Origin: Entoloma clypeatum
Taxonomy: Eukaryota > Basidiomycota > Agaricomycetes > Agaricales > Entolomataceae
Length of the DNA: 64,000 nt
NCBI GenBank assembly: GCA_963565915.1
Contig: OY751485.1
Location: 2,790,001 to 2,854,000 of the forward strand
Direction of reading: 5' to 3'
Part shown: positions 13,089 to 27,010 of the stretch, one piece after another
Layout of the letters: each line of letters begins with the position of its first letter
How positions within the stretch are numbered: position 1 is the stretch's first letter
The notes under the pieces: generated by a model
Told to the model about the DNA's origin: nothing
Seen by the model: only the letters and a program-made list of their open reading frames with translations
The model's database searches: none
Program-made: the position numbers and the translations under genes

Positions 13089-13495
13089 CAGGTCAATCGG
13101 TGTACATGCTGCTGGCTCGTGAACAATATGGCGAGCATAGTAAAAAGCAAGGCATTGAGTGTGGATTGCTTTCAGATGTTGGTTTGAACTCGCACCCGAC
13201 GTAGGTGCAACAACGGATGGGAACGAGACTACATAGATACTGTAGCTTGGCCTTTCATAAGGATTATTGAAGACGCATATCATCGTTCTGAGGCCAACCT
13301 TGGTCGCGTAAACGTCATGGGGTAACTACACATTTCTTTGCTGTATCAAAAGTCAGCGAATCGAAGAAATGTGTGACAAGCACCACAGAGTCTGGCTCTG
13401 TATGGTACACGACATCAAGCAAGAGAACGGAAGCCATAATTAGACGGTCTTGCCTGACCCAGAATTATCTGTCCTATCGACGGTCGAGACTTCTC
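13089..13495. other. Intergenic stretch between convergent genes
   Basis: Lies between the convergent ends of the metallo-hydrolase and Gos1 genes and presumably holds both 3' UTRs. Short ORFs on the minus strand lack family features and look like chance. Confidence 0.5.
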
Positions 13496-14451
13496 TTACC
13501 CCAAGTATTTCCATATCATATAGAAACAGAAAAAAGTGAATAATGCCCCGCCGATGAAGATGTATGTATCCTGTGTACTAAACGGAAATTGATGAAAGAA
13601 GACATACAAAGTTGACAAAAGACATACCTCCTCCGTTCAATCCACCCAATCACATCTCTGCTTAGACCTAATGTATTAGCGGTATCAAGCAATCTCCGCT
13701 GCGTCCCCTTGAGCATGTTTCGCTGGTCGACTAGGTTGTCCAGGACTTCTCGCCCCTGTGACAGGAACTCATCTAATCGACTTTCGGTATTCTGTATGAA
13801 GGAGTGCTCGTGGAGTGAATGGCGGTCCCGTGAGGTAGAGTCAGGGTAAGGAGTCGGACCACGAAACGGGGACTCTGAGAGTTCCTCGCCCTGAGGCCGA
13901 AGGCCGGGATGGAGTGCTGACACTGGAGGGTTGGTTGGTTGGAATCGTCTTCGAGCATCTGAAGGTGACAGAACACTAGCAGATGTGGACATGAGGTCTG
14001 ACCGCTGCATTGCTGCTTTCTGCAAAGCAAGATGATATGACCTTGACAAAAAAATGGGGGGATGGGATATACCTCTGCCAAAGCTTCTGCTTTGAGGGCT
14101 TCAAAATGGCTTCTTAGCTCTGTATAGTCGGTTCGGAATTTTTGCACTCGCCTATGGAGATCAGGGGTCTGGCAGCGAAGCACGAGGAGATTCCTTACAT
14201 CTGAGCCTTCTCTTGCTTCGCCTTTATCATTTCTCGCTTGGCCATCGAGTCGTAGTCATCGATAGTGCGGTTCATGGCAGCCAAAGAAGCTGATATCTGC
14301 CCTATGGATTTGGTCGTCAATGACACGAGTGCCAGTGTGAAGGACGGCGCGCACCGAGAAGAGATGCCGAATTGTCTCCATTTCGCAGACGTTCGAGGTC
14401 GGCCTGGAGGGAGTTCGTTTGACGGACGCCCGAAGTATATAGAGAGTTCAT
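13496..14451 (-). CDS. GOS1: Golgi Qb-SNARE Gos1/GOSR1
   Basis: SNARE for intra-Golgi and endosome-to-Golgi transport. Exon 1 begins MNSLYTSGVRQTNSLQADLE. A GTGCGC intron then leads to ISASLAAMNRTIDDYDSMAK and the helical segment KFRTDYTELRSHFEALKAEA. A later exon has the SNARE helix (residues around RLDEFLSQGREVLDNLVDQR) ending in the hallmark TLGLSRDVIGWIERR. The last exon encodes the tail anchor YIFIGGALFTFFCFYMIW and a stop at 13496-13498. Length and exon order fit the family. It is followed in the same direction by the Nol12 gene upstream at 14542. Confidence 0.93.
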
Positions 14452-14541
14452 GGCGAGGGAGGACAAGGTAGTACTGGAGCAGTCATGTGATGCATATGAT
14501 CACGTACGACGACGTTGACAATGAGCATACATAATTCCTAC

Positions 14542-15377
14542 TCAATGCTTGTGCCCCGTTCTCCGTTTCTTCATAACGCCTGTGCTTCTCGATGCCTTCC
14601 CCCCCGCAATCTCTGCCTTTTCTGCCCGCCTGGCTGTTTGTTTCACCCTCTCACGTCTCCTTTCCTCTTTCGTCTCGTATCGAATTTTCTTCGGCTTCGG
14701 CTTCACTTTGGCTGGTGCTCGGTCCCGCCCAGTTGAATTTGGCTCCGGGAAAGAAGGCGATGACCCATCCCTGATAGGCAAAGTGGCACTGAAGCAAACC
14801 GGATCGATATCTTCAACCACCGTGACTGTCGCGACGATTTCTTCGTCCTCGAATTCGTCCTCTTTTCGTTTACCTTTATCCTCGTAGGGTCTGCCACACC
14901 ATTCCTCTTCGTTTTCTGCATTCCCATCGTTGGCAGGACCTGTGTAATGGGGATCACGGCATCCCCATCTCTGATGAAAGGATAACGCTTACCCAACAGT
15001 GCTTGATATGCCGACTCTACCTCTACAGCATTTTCAGTTGCTCGTTCACGGAGTTGTCGGCGTTGCTGTTGAGCCATTAGGCCACAGCAATCGGGTGTAT
15101 AAGGAAACACACCTCGCGTCTGGCCGCCAACTTTTCCTGCTTCTGCCGCTCAAGAGCCTTTTTCTTGGCAGCCTCGGTCTTTGCGACCTTTCGTTTATGG
15201 AAGCCAGTGAGGAACTCCCTTCGGGGGGTGAGAAGGTGGACCGGGCCCAAGAAGAGGGACAGGGACGGACCTGCGTGCGTTGTCGTCGAAGATGACCTCT
15301 TTGATCTGTTGTCGCTTCGCGGTCTTTTTCGCGGCGATGGCGCTGTGGGACTGGGTGAGAAGGGTGAGATTGTGCAT
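14542..15377 (-). CDS. Ribosome-biogenesis protein Nol12/Rrp17 family
   Basis: Nucleolar protein of the Rrp17/Nol12 family, which in yeast acts in 5' end processing of large-subunit rRNA. The N-terminal exon has KRQQIKEVIFDDNARR, continuing after an intron as EFLTGFHKRKVAKTEAAKKK, the diagnostic Nol12 motif (V-F-D-x-x-A-R-R-E-[FY]-L-T-G-F-x-K-R-K). A long basic coiled coil follows, then RQLRERATENAVEVESAYQA. A GTAAGC...CAG intron at about 14918-14978 joins QALLG to PANDGNAENEEEW. The tail is acidic, then Lys/Arg-rich and ends RSTGVMKKRRTGHKH, a probable nucleolar signal. It is divergent from FAM72 with 73 bp between the start codons. Confidence 0.88.
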
Positions 15378-15450
15378 GGTGGTTAGATGCACGTGATAGA
15401 CTGATCGGTAAATTATATATATTAATCTATTATTATCATTTATTACCGCG

Positions 15451-16604
15451 ATGCATCCTGATCCTCGACCTCCCCCAGAGCCCTCCGACCATATCCCCCC
15501 CCACAAAGTTTACATATTGGACTGCAAGTCTTGCCATACCTTCCTCACCAACCGCGCTATGAAGGTCTGTCCAATATACGTCCAATTCCCGCCAAACGGA
15601 ATCCTCAGTCTCTCTATCTAGGCGGTTTTGCTCTTGCGCCCAGATGTTCCCCTCTACTCCTCCGACGCTCTCCCTGTCAACTGTTCTGTCTATACTTCAA
15701 ACTCCTCTGCTTCTCGTTCTACCCCTCATTTTCAAACCTGCGAATGCCTCACTCAGACCCTGTCTTGCCATGGGTGTGGTTCAGCTGTCGGTTATATGAT
15801 CGTCATCCCGGTAATGCGTCATTTCTCTTCTTTCTCCGCTTCTGGACGCTCAGTCTCCGAATCCAGTGTGTTCGTTGCACTTCTTCCATTACAACCACCA
15901 ACCGGGCGACAAATGGGCATCGCTTTGTTTTCCATTTCAGCGAAATCATTCCAATGGAGCGTCATTACATTCCTGACGAGCCTGGTGTCCTGCCTTATGA
16001 AGCCGTCTCTGTTACACTGCACATCGCAGCCAACATGCATCATTTTTCTTATCCCTCCGTCTCTATGAGTTACTCCGACCCTAATCCACTTCAATGGGCC
16101 CAGGAATACCCGTCTCGTTCAAGACCATCTTCTCCAATGATCTCAGACTCCCCCCGAACCCCCCCTCCAGAATTGGTAGACTCTTCCTTTGGCTCGTCTG
16201 CTCAAGTATTCAACGCGTTCTCAATCCTTCGTGGACCCAACTATATCGTATCAAACCCTCCTTCCCTATACCCGTCGGCCTCCGTCTCCCACCACTTTGC
16301 GCCTCATCCCTATCTCAGATCCCATCTTCCATCCACTCAATACGCTCATCACATGATCAACCGGCCCACATCTGCCTCCTCCCCTCCAAGTCCTGTTTCT
16401 TACCCTTCTCCCTCCTTGGGCATCCCTCAAGAGCAGAAAGGACTACTTTTACCCCGTAAGCTACAGTCCGGCGATGTTCTCTTTTGGCATCATCTGGCGA
16501 GATCCGGGGAGATCCCTGGGATCGAAGATGACGTGCGCGCGAGGGGAGGCTCTGCCTCCATAATTACGGTGAAAACGTCCGCAAGCAGGGGGTTTGACCG
16601 GTGA
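15451..16604 (+). CDS. FAM72-family protein
   Basis: A fungal member of the FAM72 family. Exon 1 starts at 15451 and reads HKVYILDCKSCHTFLTNRAM; a GTCTGT...CTAG intron joins this to KAVLLLRPDVPLYSSDALPV. Then come CECLTQTLSCHGCGSAVGYM, an intron starting GTAATG, CVRCTSSITTTNRATNGHRF and SEIIPMERHYIPDEPGV. CxxC pairs (CKSC, CHGC, CVRC) suggest zinc binding. A Ser/Pro-rich insert of about 150 residues separates this core from the family's C-terminal motif, RKLQSGDVLFWHHLARSGEI followed by PGIEDDVRARG. Vertebrate FAM72A binds the uracil glycosylase UNG2; whether that holds in fungi is unknown. A start at 15531 in the +3 reading would miss the conserved first exon. Confidence 0.88.
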
Positions 16605-18118
<1,514 letters not shown>

Positions 18119-18266
18119 TTTTTGAATGTATAGGTTACTTTTTGAATGAATAAGCTTAGTTAAGCAATGGGTCACTGGGCTGTGTTGTACTTTGGATTTC
18201 CGTCCGCCAACACTTGTTCTACCTGTTTCCCTACACGTCCCTTTCGCAACCCACCCATCCGCCGTC

Positions 18267-21200
18267 ATGGCTCCAGCCGCTGCCACCGCTGGCTCCTCGT
18301 CGTCGAAAGCGTCCTTGTACTGGCGCCCGACCAAGATCATGAATATGAGAGACCTTTCCAAAGACGACGACTTCCTGAGCCACCTTCTTGTTGAAAAGCT
18401 TGGAACCGGAACAGTGCCGTTGCTCGTTCACAAGATGGACCCTTCGCGGCGGCTCCCCAAGACGGATGTACAAGACCTTCTGACCATTGTCCGACGCGTA
18501 CGCTCCCCGTTCCTTGCTCCGTCTACACGTCCCAACAATTGACACGACGCGTGATCGTTGCATTTCTACGGGCTCTGCAGCTTGTCGCCTCCAAGAGTCC
18601 CATACAGCACGCTGTCCGTCAGGCTGTCGATGAGCTGCTTGTGTTCGTGGCCTTTTCGTCACTTCGCACAACCCTTTGACTGAGCACGTCCTTTCGTAGC
18701 CTTCCTCCCATCCGCTATTACCTCAGAGCATACACTCAAAAGCAGATCAATGCCTTCTCCACGTATGTCTCAACCCTGCTCTCCTCAATGTTAAAATTAA
18801 CCCCCCACCCCTTGCATAGTCACGCATCGCGCTATTTTGAGCTGTATAACCCATCTGGGTATATCGAAATAGCCCACACGTCTCGCTACTCATATCGTAC
18901 TGGAAAATCCGAACTCTGCATTCTGGCCACACGCAGTCTTCCTGCTGGCACTGTCATCACCGAACTGAAGGGCTCAATGGCTAACCTTACCGAAGAAGAG
19001 GACAGAGAGCTCAAGCGGACGGATCTCAGGCACTCTGACGTGCGAAGGGATTTCAGTGTCATACACTCAAAGCAAATGAAGAAGAACCATCTGTTCTTGG
19101 GACCAGCTCGCTTCGTGAATGTGAGCTCATCGCGGAGGGTATCTCCTGAAGTATATCTGATGTCTCAATGACAGCATGACTGTGATAACAACTGCGAACT
19201 CTTCCGCGAAGGAAAGTACATAACTTTCAGGACTCTGAGGCCAATCCCGATGGGGACAGAGATCACAGCGCACTATGGCGACGGCTACTGTAAGTGTCTC
19301 CCACCTTAGCTTCTTTCTGCTTGACACGCACGTTTTCAGTTGGCCGGAAAAATCGGCATTGTTTGTGTGAGACGTGCGAGAAGCTTGGTCGAGGTGGTTA
19401 TGCATCTGAGACTACAGAAGAAGACCCTCAGCCGCACCCGGATTCAGACTCGGATTCAGATTCCGAGTCAGATACACCATCCTGCGGTTCTGAAGCCGGA
19501 GAGCCCTCGAAATCCGATAATAACTTGAATGAACGCAGGACCCGCCGTGGGGTATATGCTATCCTGACAAAGAAAGAGGATGAAAGTGACGAGAGCGATG
19601 ACGAGGACGGCAATGTGATCCCATTAGCGGATGCCCAGGATATTCCTGCCGAAGGAGACATCGAGTTGACAAATGACTTGGGCACGCCTTCCGAGCTCAC
19701 CTCTCTCACCGCTTCAGGCACACCATCGGTTTCAGCCAGTGCAATGGCTTCTTCGTCAGCCTTGGCTACACCGTCACCTGATCTCAGATTGCCTTCATGT
19801 TCTTCATTAAGCTCGTTATCCTGCGAATCTCGGTCAACCTCGAAATCTCCCTTTCGTTCTGCAATCTCGACACGTAGGCAAAAAACCAAAGACAACCCAG
19901 CTACAGGAACCGTCTATGAAGGAAATCACCAACTCAGCACTCCTCCATTATCAGAGGATGTGGATTCTCCTTCCCTCCCTGGAACGTCGAGTACAGCCAC
20001 GACGCGCATTACTCGCTCTGTGTCATCTTTGCAACTCTCGGGTCCAAACAAGGGGAAGGAGAAGGACCCGAGTTTAGACCTGACACCAACGAAGGGGCTC
20101 AAGGGAGTTGGCAAAGACGAGGTGAAGATAAAGAAAGAGGAAGTCGAACCGCGACCATTGCGCGCGCGCCCATCCCCAGCAACGCACCTCGAATCTTCCA
20201 AGGATCCACCTCCACGGCCAACTATAGCACGAGGTCCAGATGGGAAGCCATTACCGACTTGTGTCACATGCTCCAATGTTTTGCCCGTGATCTCCGTGGA
20301 CTCCAAGGTCGTTTGGGGCCTCGGAATAGAAGGTTCTTTCAGAAAGAAAAATTGTAAGCTGGAATGTCCGCGGTATGTCGCTCGTCTTTGAACGCCCATG
20401 TCACATTGACTCTGACCACATTCCATCAGGTGTATGCGTCATGCGGCAATATATGGCCTGCCATGGCCTTCTCGTGCTACCCCGCACGGTTTTCTTCCTA
20501 CCCCTCGCGAGGAGGCGACACCGGCGGACTCAACGTCTTCCAAACGCTTTTCAAAAAAGTCCTTAACGATCGTGAATAACAAACTAGCCGCCGCAGCCTC
20601 GACGAAGCCCAGGAAACGAGACGATGACTTCACAGAACGGCCCGCGAAGCGCCAAAAGACAGAACCTTCTTCGACAGTAGAGGTGGACGCCAAAACCACG
20701 AACGTCTCCCCAAAGACGAAAGAAAAGAAACGTCACAGCTTCCCTGGTCCTGCCACGGGAGAAAAACGTAAGCGAGGCCGACCGCGCTTAAGCTCTCCGA
20801 GGAGGATAGTCAAAGTCGAGGAGAAGGTCGCGCGAATCAATGGTCCTCAGCCGAGAAATGCCAATGGAAGGTTTGAGAAGAAGGTCCGCGTCGGGAAGAG
20901 ACCATCTTCGACAGGTAACCCCCCAGCTGCGATGTCACACGTTGGAATGGCCCCAAAGCGCGAATTGGTTCAAGCTGATACTGCTGGTGACAATGTGGGA
21001 GCCGGGAAGGTTGTTGGCACCTGGACATCTCCACGTCGGAAACGATCGGGCGACGTGAGTGCTCACGTCGACCTGCAGCCTCGAAAAAGGGTGCTTCGTG
21101 GCGATAAGAATCTTGGCGAAGACTTGGAACCATTCAAGAAAGTACTCCCCCGTCCTGCGTCAAATTTTAAAGGTGGAAGATTATTTTCGAACCCAAATCC

Positions 21201-21881
21201 CCTCAGCTTCGCCCTGCAAGCCTGGGCAGGGCCAATGATTCTCGAAGAATCATCAGAGGACGAGAAACCACCCGTTACTCCTCCTGAAGAGGACAGTCTG
21301 CTCATGCCGACTGTTGTGCCAGCTGACGACCCTGCCTCTAATTTATCCGTGACATCATTCTCAATTCCACCTCCTGTACCATTCGGTGCGTTAACTTTGA
21401 AACCTTCGCCTTTCAACTTTGCGAAGCGTAGATGGGTATCGACCTCCTCTTCCTGTACAGACGGCAAGTCAAAATGTGATGCCGACGGTCGAAATGTAGA
21501 GACATCGCTACCCGAAGGCAAGGACTATGATGGTGCGATGAGCCGTCGCCATAGTTTTCCCTCGCGATATACACTCAGGCCTCAATTTGGTCAAGCGTTC
21601 TCTTCATATGAGAAGGTCTGGATCTCTCCTCAGTGATAACCATTTTTGAACCCTGATTCGTTCAATTTGTTTAGGACCATTGTGAAGACGTTTTAGACGA
21701 GTCAATTGGGCAATTGACACCAATCTCGGACGATCATCCTTCTGCCCTCTCACCAGCCTCCCGCCTCCTCTGCCATTCTGACACTTATCCTAAAGCGACT
21801 TTATTCACTTCAGCCGAAGGCCCTGCTCCCAGCCTGGTTCATGCTGGTTGGGATTCTTGTTCCGAGCTTTCAGAAATTTGA
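18267..21881 (+). CDS. SET9: SET-domain histone methyltransferase, Set9/Suv4-20 (KMT5) type, with AT-hook
   Basis: Predicted H4K20 methyltransferase. The N-terminal helical part (KIMNMRDLSKDDDFLSHLLV) precedes the SET core: RYFELYNPSGYIEIAHTSRY, ELCILATRSLPAGTVITELK, FVN|HDCDNNCELF and RPIPMGTEITAHYGDGYFG, followed by the post-SET zinc site HCLCETCEKLGRGGY. A long acidic then basic, low-complexity C-terminus follows, with an AT-hook-like RKRGRPRL near 20768-20790. The 3' end uses a GTCTGG...TTTAG intron (21616-21675) that joins SSYEK to DHCEDVLDESIGQ and ends at TGA 21879-21881; reading through would stop at 21636. It converges on CCT6. Confidence 0.9.
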
Positions 21882-22085
21882 TGCTTTTTTAATTGCTCTT
21901 GTCATCCTTTAATGTTATGAGCAGACGTGCATGTAGCATTCATTGAACATAATTTGGCGAACCAATCTAATACCTCTTGGGCGTTTTTGGACTCTATCTC
22001 ACTTCGTGTTGGAAACCAAAGAGCTATTTAGACCTTTTGCTGCAACTAGCAACCGGAACCGTAGTATGCCAAGCACTCGAACTCA

Positions 22086-24160
22086 TCATTGTTGACCGTC
22101 TGGTTTCAACGACGAACGACCGGCCCTCAAGATTTCGTCCGTTGATAAAAGGTTCACAGCGATGACGGAACTAAGGACTTGTTGGTGTATGCCCGACAAG
22201 TAAAATGATCCATTATGACTTACCATGAGTGCAACATCTGCCGCTTGACCCTGTAATTGTCCCAGATTCCTTCCACAGTGGGATCAAACGGTTCTCCTGA
22301 CTGGAGATCGATGCCGAAAATATTTCCTTCAGCTTGCTGATCCTTCAACGCATCGTCATTGTTGCGCCAGCTCTCATCTGCAGCATGATCTCAACGTACC
22401 TGTAAGGCAATGACGACATCCTGTACATCAAAGCCGCCATTCTGAGCCAATGTCTTTGGAATGACCAACAGAGCGTCAGCAAAGGCCTGGACCCCCATCT
22501 TAACACGTCCCTTGGCCTTGTTTTTTACCGCACCACTCAGATGACTAGAACATGCCACCTCGAATGCGCCAGCCCCTGGTATCAATGCCTCATCATCAAT
22601 TGCATTTTTTACTGCACGAAGGCCATCGCGAAGAGCGTCTTGAAGTTGCTGAATTGTGTGAGCGTTGGGACCCTTTATCAACAGAGTCACAGATTTCGGG
22701 GAGTCGACTTCTTCAATAAACGTGAATTTCTCTTCGCCGAGGGTGTGTTCGTATACCAGTCCAGCCCAGCCCAGTACAGATGGTGTCAAATCGTCTACAG
22801 AATTTTGCGCAATACCACCGCAGACAAGTTGCAGTCTATGAGGGTTATGAAAGACATGAGCCTGCTGAAGACAAGATGGCTGACCTTTCCATATTTCGTC
22901 TTTTTGCCCGACGAAGTGCAAGTATGCCGTTCTTGGCAAGGATATCGAGGCTTAAAGGATCGATGCCTTTCTGATTTATGACGACAAAAGACTTCTTCTT
23001 TTCCTTCGTGTCTATGGCCTGATCACACACGAGGTTCTTCAATTCAATAATTTTCTTGACCTTTGCGTCGGTAAATCTCCGTTCGGACTCGACAAGTTTC
23101 TCCCGCTGCTCAGCCGTAGAGTAGAAGAAACTTGAATTGACCTCACTGGAGAATTCGATATGAGGGGTGGATCAATATTGGAAAGCGTGCAACGTACGTC
23201 TTCTCATACTCCAAACTGACATTCAAGGTTAATATGAAAGCATTTTCAAGACGTTTGGGCATATCGGGATGTCTTGCACCGTGATCGAGTACGAGACCTC
23301 GAACAAGTTGCGTTTCCGATGCGGTTCGATGCTGCATCTTCATGATTTCGACCATGTGCAGATCTATAGGACTCTGCCAATGTATCTCTGCATCTGACTG
23401 AAATTATTCCCTGCGTAGACAGCGGAATGTAGAGGGGAAACCAACCTTTTCGGGGAGGACGGATGGCTAAAACAGCATCAACTACATCTGCAGCCAATTT
23501 TTTGGCCAAGGCGGCGTTGATTTTGGTAGATAGCGATGTATTTGCGACGCTTATGAGGGTCGCTCGGTCTAGTTTGCTCGGTTGTTTGAAGCCGTCGAGA
23601 AACTGTAGTTTGACAGTTTTTCAAGGGATCCTGTAGCAGAGTCGAAGCTAACGTACCACTAGAGCCTCTTTTTTTGCCAGATCGAAACCTTCCCCGATAA
23701 CGGTTGGATGAACACCTTCGGAAATATATCGATCGGCCTGCTTCAGGAGCTCCCCCACTAGAAGAACAACAGATGTCGTGCCGTCGCCGACTTGGTCGTC
23801 TTGTGCGACAGCTGTCCGAGCGATCATAGCCGCAGTGGGGTTTTGGATCTGCATTTCCGATAGTAACACCTTTCCATCCTTGGTCATCTTGATCTGCCCA
23901 GCACCATCAACCAGCATCTTCAGGGTCCCTCGGGGTCCTGATAACGACGATTATCGCCTTGAAAAGGGATGGAAGCATGGCATAGTTACCCAAATTCCCT
24001 TTCACGACATTTGCGAGACCCATCGCGCCATTGGTATTGACCTTTGAATAATCAAGTCGATGGGTGTAAAAGATTTATGAAATTATAAACATACCTGTAA
24101 AGCAGCGGCTCTACGGACGCTCTCGGCCTTTGGATTGATGAGTTCTATACTGGACGACAT
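22086..24160 (-). CDS. CCT6: T-complex protein 1 subunit zeta (CCT6)
   Basis: One of eight subunits of the cytosolic chaperonin TRiC/CCT that folds actin, tubulin and WD40 proteins. The start at 24160 gives [20 protein letters not shown]. Then come [19 protein letters not shown] and the ATPase motif [19 protein letters not shown]. The apical and intermediate parts follow, with [20 protein letters not shown] and [15 protein letters not shown]. The C-terminal equatorial part is [20 protein letters not shown], then a last exon ending [17 protein letters not shown]. The size and motif order are those of full-length CCT6. Multiple short introns; no lesions seen. Confidence 0.94.
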
Positions 24161-24279
24161 TGGGTGGGAGCTGTAATGTTCTCGACGCGTCGCTTTTTTC
24201 TTCCCACAACCAGCTAGCATGTGACATGTAGTACTACATACTGTACATACTGTACATATATTAGGTTGAAAATACTGCA
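24161..24279. promoter_or_regulatory. Short CCT6 upstream region
   Basis: 119 bp between the CCT6 start and the stop of the next minus-strand gene. It holds two and a half direct copies of CATACTGTA around 24236-24260, next to an AT-rich stretch. They could be promoter elements for CCT6, but there is no further support. Confidence 0.3.
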
Positions 24280-26748
24280 TCAGTTGCATTCACCCGGATG
24301 CTTCATCTTCCATTCTTCCTCGATGTCCCGCATCAGATGCAGCATTCTCTTGATCGGTTTCGAGTTATATTCGGGTCTGCTTGTGTCTGCTATCATTGCC
24401 ACGACGCGTGAGTCCTCCGAACGCTTTCCATTCGGTCCATAGAGCTCCAGAAGTGTCAGTGTTTCGAAACACATCGGAGCAAAGCTGGGGTCGTCAATTT
24501 TCAACGCCTCAATGATGTGGTTCTGGCAAATGCCGCTCGTGTCATCGTCAAGGTCACGATATCAATGTATCACACGCACCATCTCAATTAAATGTTTAGA
24601 TGTTCTGAAAGGAAGTCTCTGACCAATCCATTGATCAGCCATCTGCTTTACAAAACGATACTGCTTCAGAACATCTGATACGCGTTGTGGCTGCATAGCA
24701 GCCTTGGCTCGGAAGAAATCTGTCCATCCAGGATCTTGTTGGATGATGGTATCAACGCAGTTGACAATTAGTCTGCGAATATCATCGGGCTCGTCATCGG
24801 AGTAAGGGGACTCATGACGATACCCTGGCAAAGACAGCAACTTTGAAACCTTCGGGGTTGATGCATCCGGTTGAGACTCGCCTCCTGAATCACATATAAG
24901 TCTAACGTTAACCCTTTCATTCGATGGACAGTCTTGCGAAGGTCGACCTGGAGGGGGTTCGAAAGCAGAAATGTCAACAGAAGGTGAGTTTGCTCTGGAA
25001 TTTTCCCGAAGGAACTGTGAATCGATCGATCGATTCCTTTGCCGTCGAGAATTTTCGTGTAACGCCCGTTCTTCTGGAGCCGGAGAGGGTGAAAGTGATC
25101 CTGGAGTTGAACTTCTTCTGAGATCGCGTGGTATTTGGGGTGGCAAGGGTAATTGTCCCGGGGGGAGAAGCTATACGGTATCAAACAAAAAAACAAATGA
25201 AATAGGTCAAAGGACAGACCGCTTCGACAACAACATCCATGGTCCTCTCCGGCTGGATGACAAGGTTCGTGGAGATGAAATCGTCGACGTTTCCCGCAGA
25301 TACACGCAGGAAAAACTGACGATATTTCCCTCGTAGGGTATAAACCTTCGCGGGCCCTTGGTTTGACCTTGTCAGCTGGTGTAATGAAAGGGTCGGTGAG
25401 TATACATACCGTCAATCCGTGATGGGCCGGCTTGTAGTTGCTCACTCTGCAAAAAATATATCATTGTTGATCCCAATTCTCTTACTCCGACAGATACGTA
25501 CTAGTAATCTAGCATCAGCCCAAAATCCATCTGCTGGATCATCAGTGGGTCTGAGTGGAATTTTGACTTCAGCAAGTTGATGGTCTGTGACCCCACTCCT
25601 AATATCTTGAATCAGGAGGGTCACCATACGAAGTTGTTGCTTTGTTGGCCGCCGAGCATTGCTGATAGACTCTGTGTCAATCGTCACCAAGATTGTCAAT
25701 GTATCGTTCGGACAAGTATACCTGCGACCTGACCGCTCATAGAGAACTTTTCACCAGACTGTACCACATTTGAACCCGAATTTAATCCAAGGGTACCGCA
25801 CTCGGCGTTGGAGGAATTAGGATGGGAAAGGGAAGATGTCGGAGGCTGCGCCACATCAGAGCCACGGGAAGTGGTTTCTGTATCGTAGTCTCGACGATAG
25901 TGTCCACTTGCATGTTGAATAGATAAGTATGAAGGTACATGTAGTGATGCCGCTGGGGTGCTAGTAGATGGCTGCCCTGAGGGGATAGAAGCCGATTTCT
26001 TTGAAGTTCTTACTCCAGTAGTTGAGGTTTTAGTTCTGGTCGCTGTAGTTTTTGGCTTCTTTAGTGAAAACCGGGTTTGCGTGGATTGCGAAGCCGAAAA
26101 TATGGGGGAGGGTGACCGAAGAGTCGTGGTACTACCTTCATCACCATATGACGAGGGCAGTGTGGGGGCAAGGGAGGTTTCTGTGGTGAAAGAACTCAAG
26201 GATACGCCTCTGAAAGCTGCAGAGGAACGGTCTTCTTGCTGAGCCGCAGGTTGTACGCTGGGTAGGGGATCATAGGCTTGCAGGCGGAACCGGCCAGTTT
26301 GTTCTGCGTATGCATTGGTCCGTCTCTTCTTCGACGGGCCACCTGATTTTTTCGTGCGAGAGCTGCCACTTTTCTTCTTGGATACTACAGGGGCTTGCCC
26401 TGGAAGGTAAAAGGTACTCGTGCATGCACCAGGATGTGGGAGCGTAGCTTGGTATGTATCGATGACAGAAGGTTTTGAGACCACAGATGTGGAGCTTGAC
26501 CACGCGAATGCCACTGGTTGACGCAGGAGCGGACGCTCGGGTGGTGGAGGTGTGTCGTCAAAAGGAATCGGTGGCACAACTAGGTCTCCGTCATCAGAAG
26601 TAGGCGAAAAAGAACGTTTGGACGGCTGCAGAAAATAGGCATTTGTTTGTGATGTCTTTGGGACCTCGACCAGGGCACTCACTCTTCGTGGAGATGATTC
26701 CCTGCTACTCCTGATGCGCAATGAGAAAGGAGAATGATTTGGATACAT
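24280..26748 (-). CDS. Hypothetical nuclear-type protein, unrecognised
   Basis: I do not recognise this protein. The first exon encodes about 350 residues of low-complexity Ser/Pro/Thr sequence with a strong basic cluster (KKKSGSSRTKKSGGPSKKRR), a likely nuclear localisation signal. Middle exons have more ordered sequence: LRMVTLLIQDIRSGVTDHQL, FWADARLL and VYTLRGKYRQFFLRVSAGNV, then DDFISTNLVIQPERTMDVVV. A second disordered stretch follows. The C-terminal 200 residues are helical (DIRRLIVNCVDTIIQQDPGW; QYRFVKQMADQWIGQRLPF; MLHLMRDIEEEWKMKHPGE). It ends at 24280. A nuclear regulatory protein restricted to basidiomycetes is the best guess. The ordered middle segment, with its 'QFFLRVSAGNV' strand, would be the place to look for a fold. 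Confidence 0.7.
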
Positions 26749-27010
26749 CGAGGCATTTACGAGGAGTCATTCGGACGGCCTCTCCTCATTTCTGAATCTG
26801 CACGGTGGATATGGGACATGGTTCGAAGGCGACGGAGGCGAATATGTCGTGGGCGTCAATTTCACTGGCAACTTGAAGGTGTTCGAGTCTGACTTTTGCG
26901 AACTGGAGGCAGCGATGGAAACCCTGTGGAAGGGACCCACAACATTAGATGAGAAGTGAGGACACGGTGAGTTCAAGACATCAATTGAAAATGTAATATT
27001 GCTAAATTGG

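Noticed and set aside
15531..16604. Single 357-codon frame starting MPYLPHQPRY
   Set aside because: The real gene starts at 15451 and splices; the open frame mixes intron and out-of-frame exon sequence in its first half.
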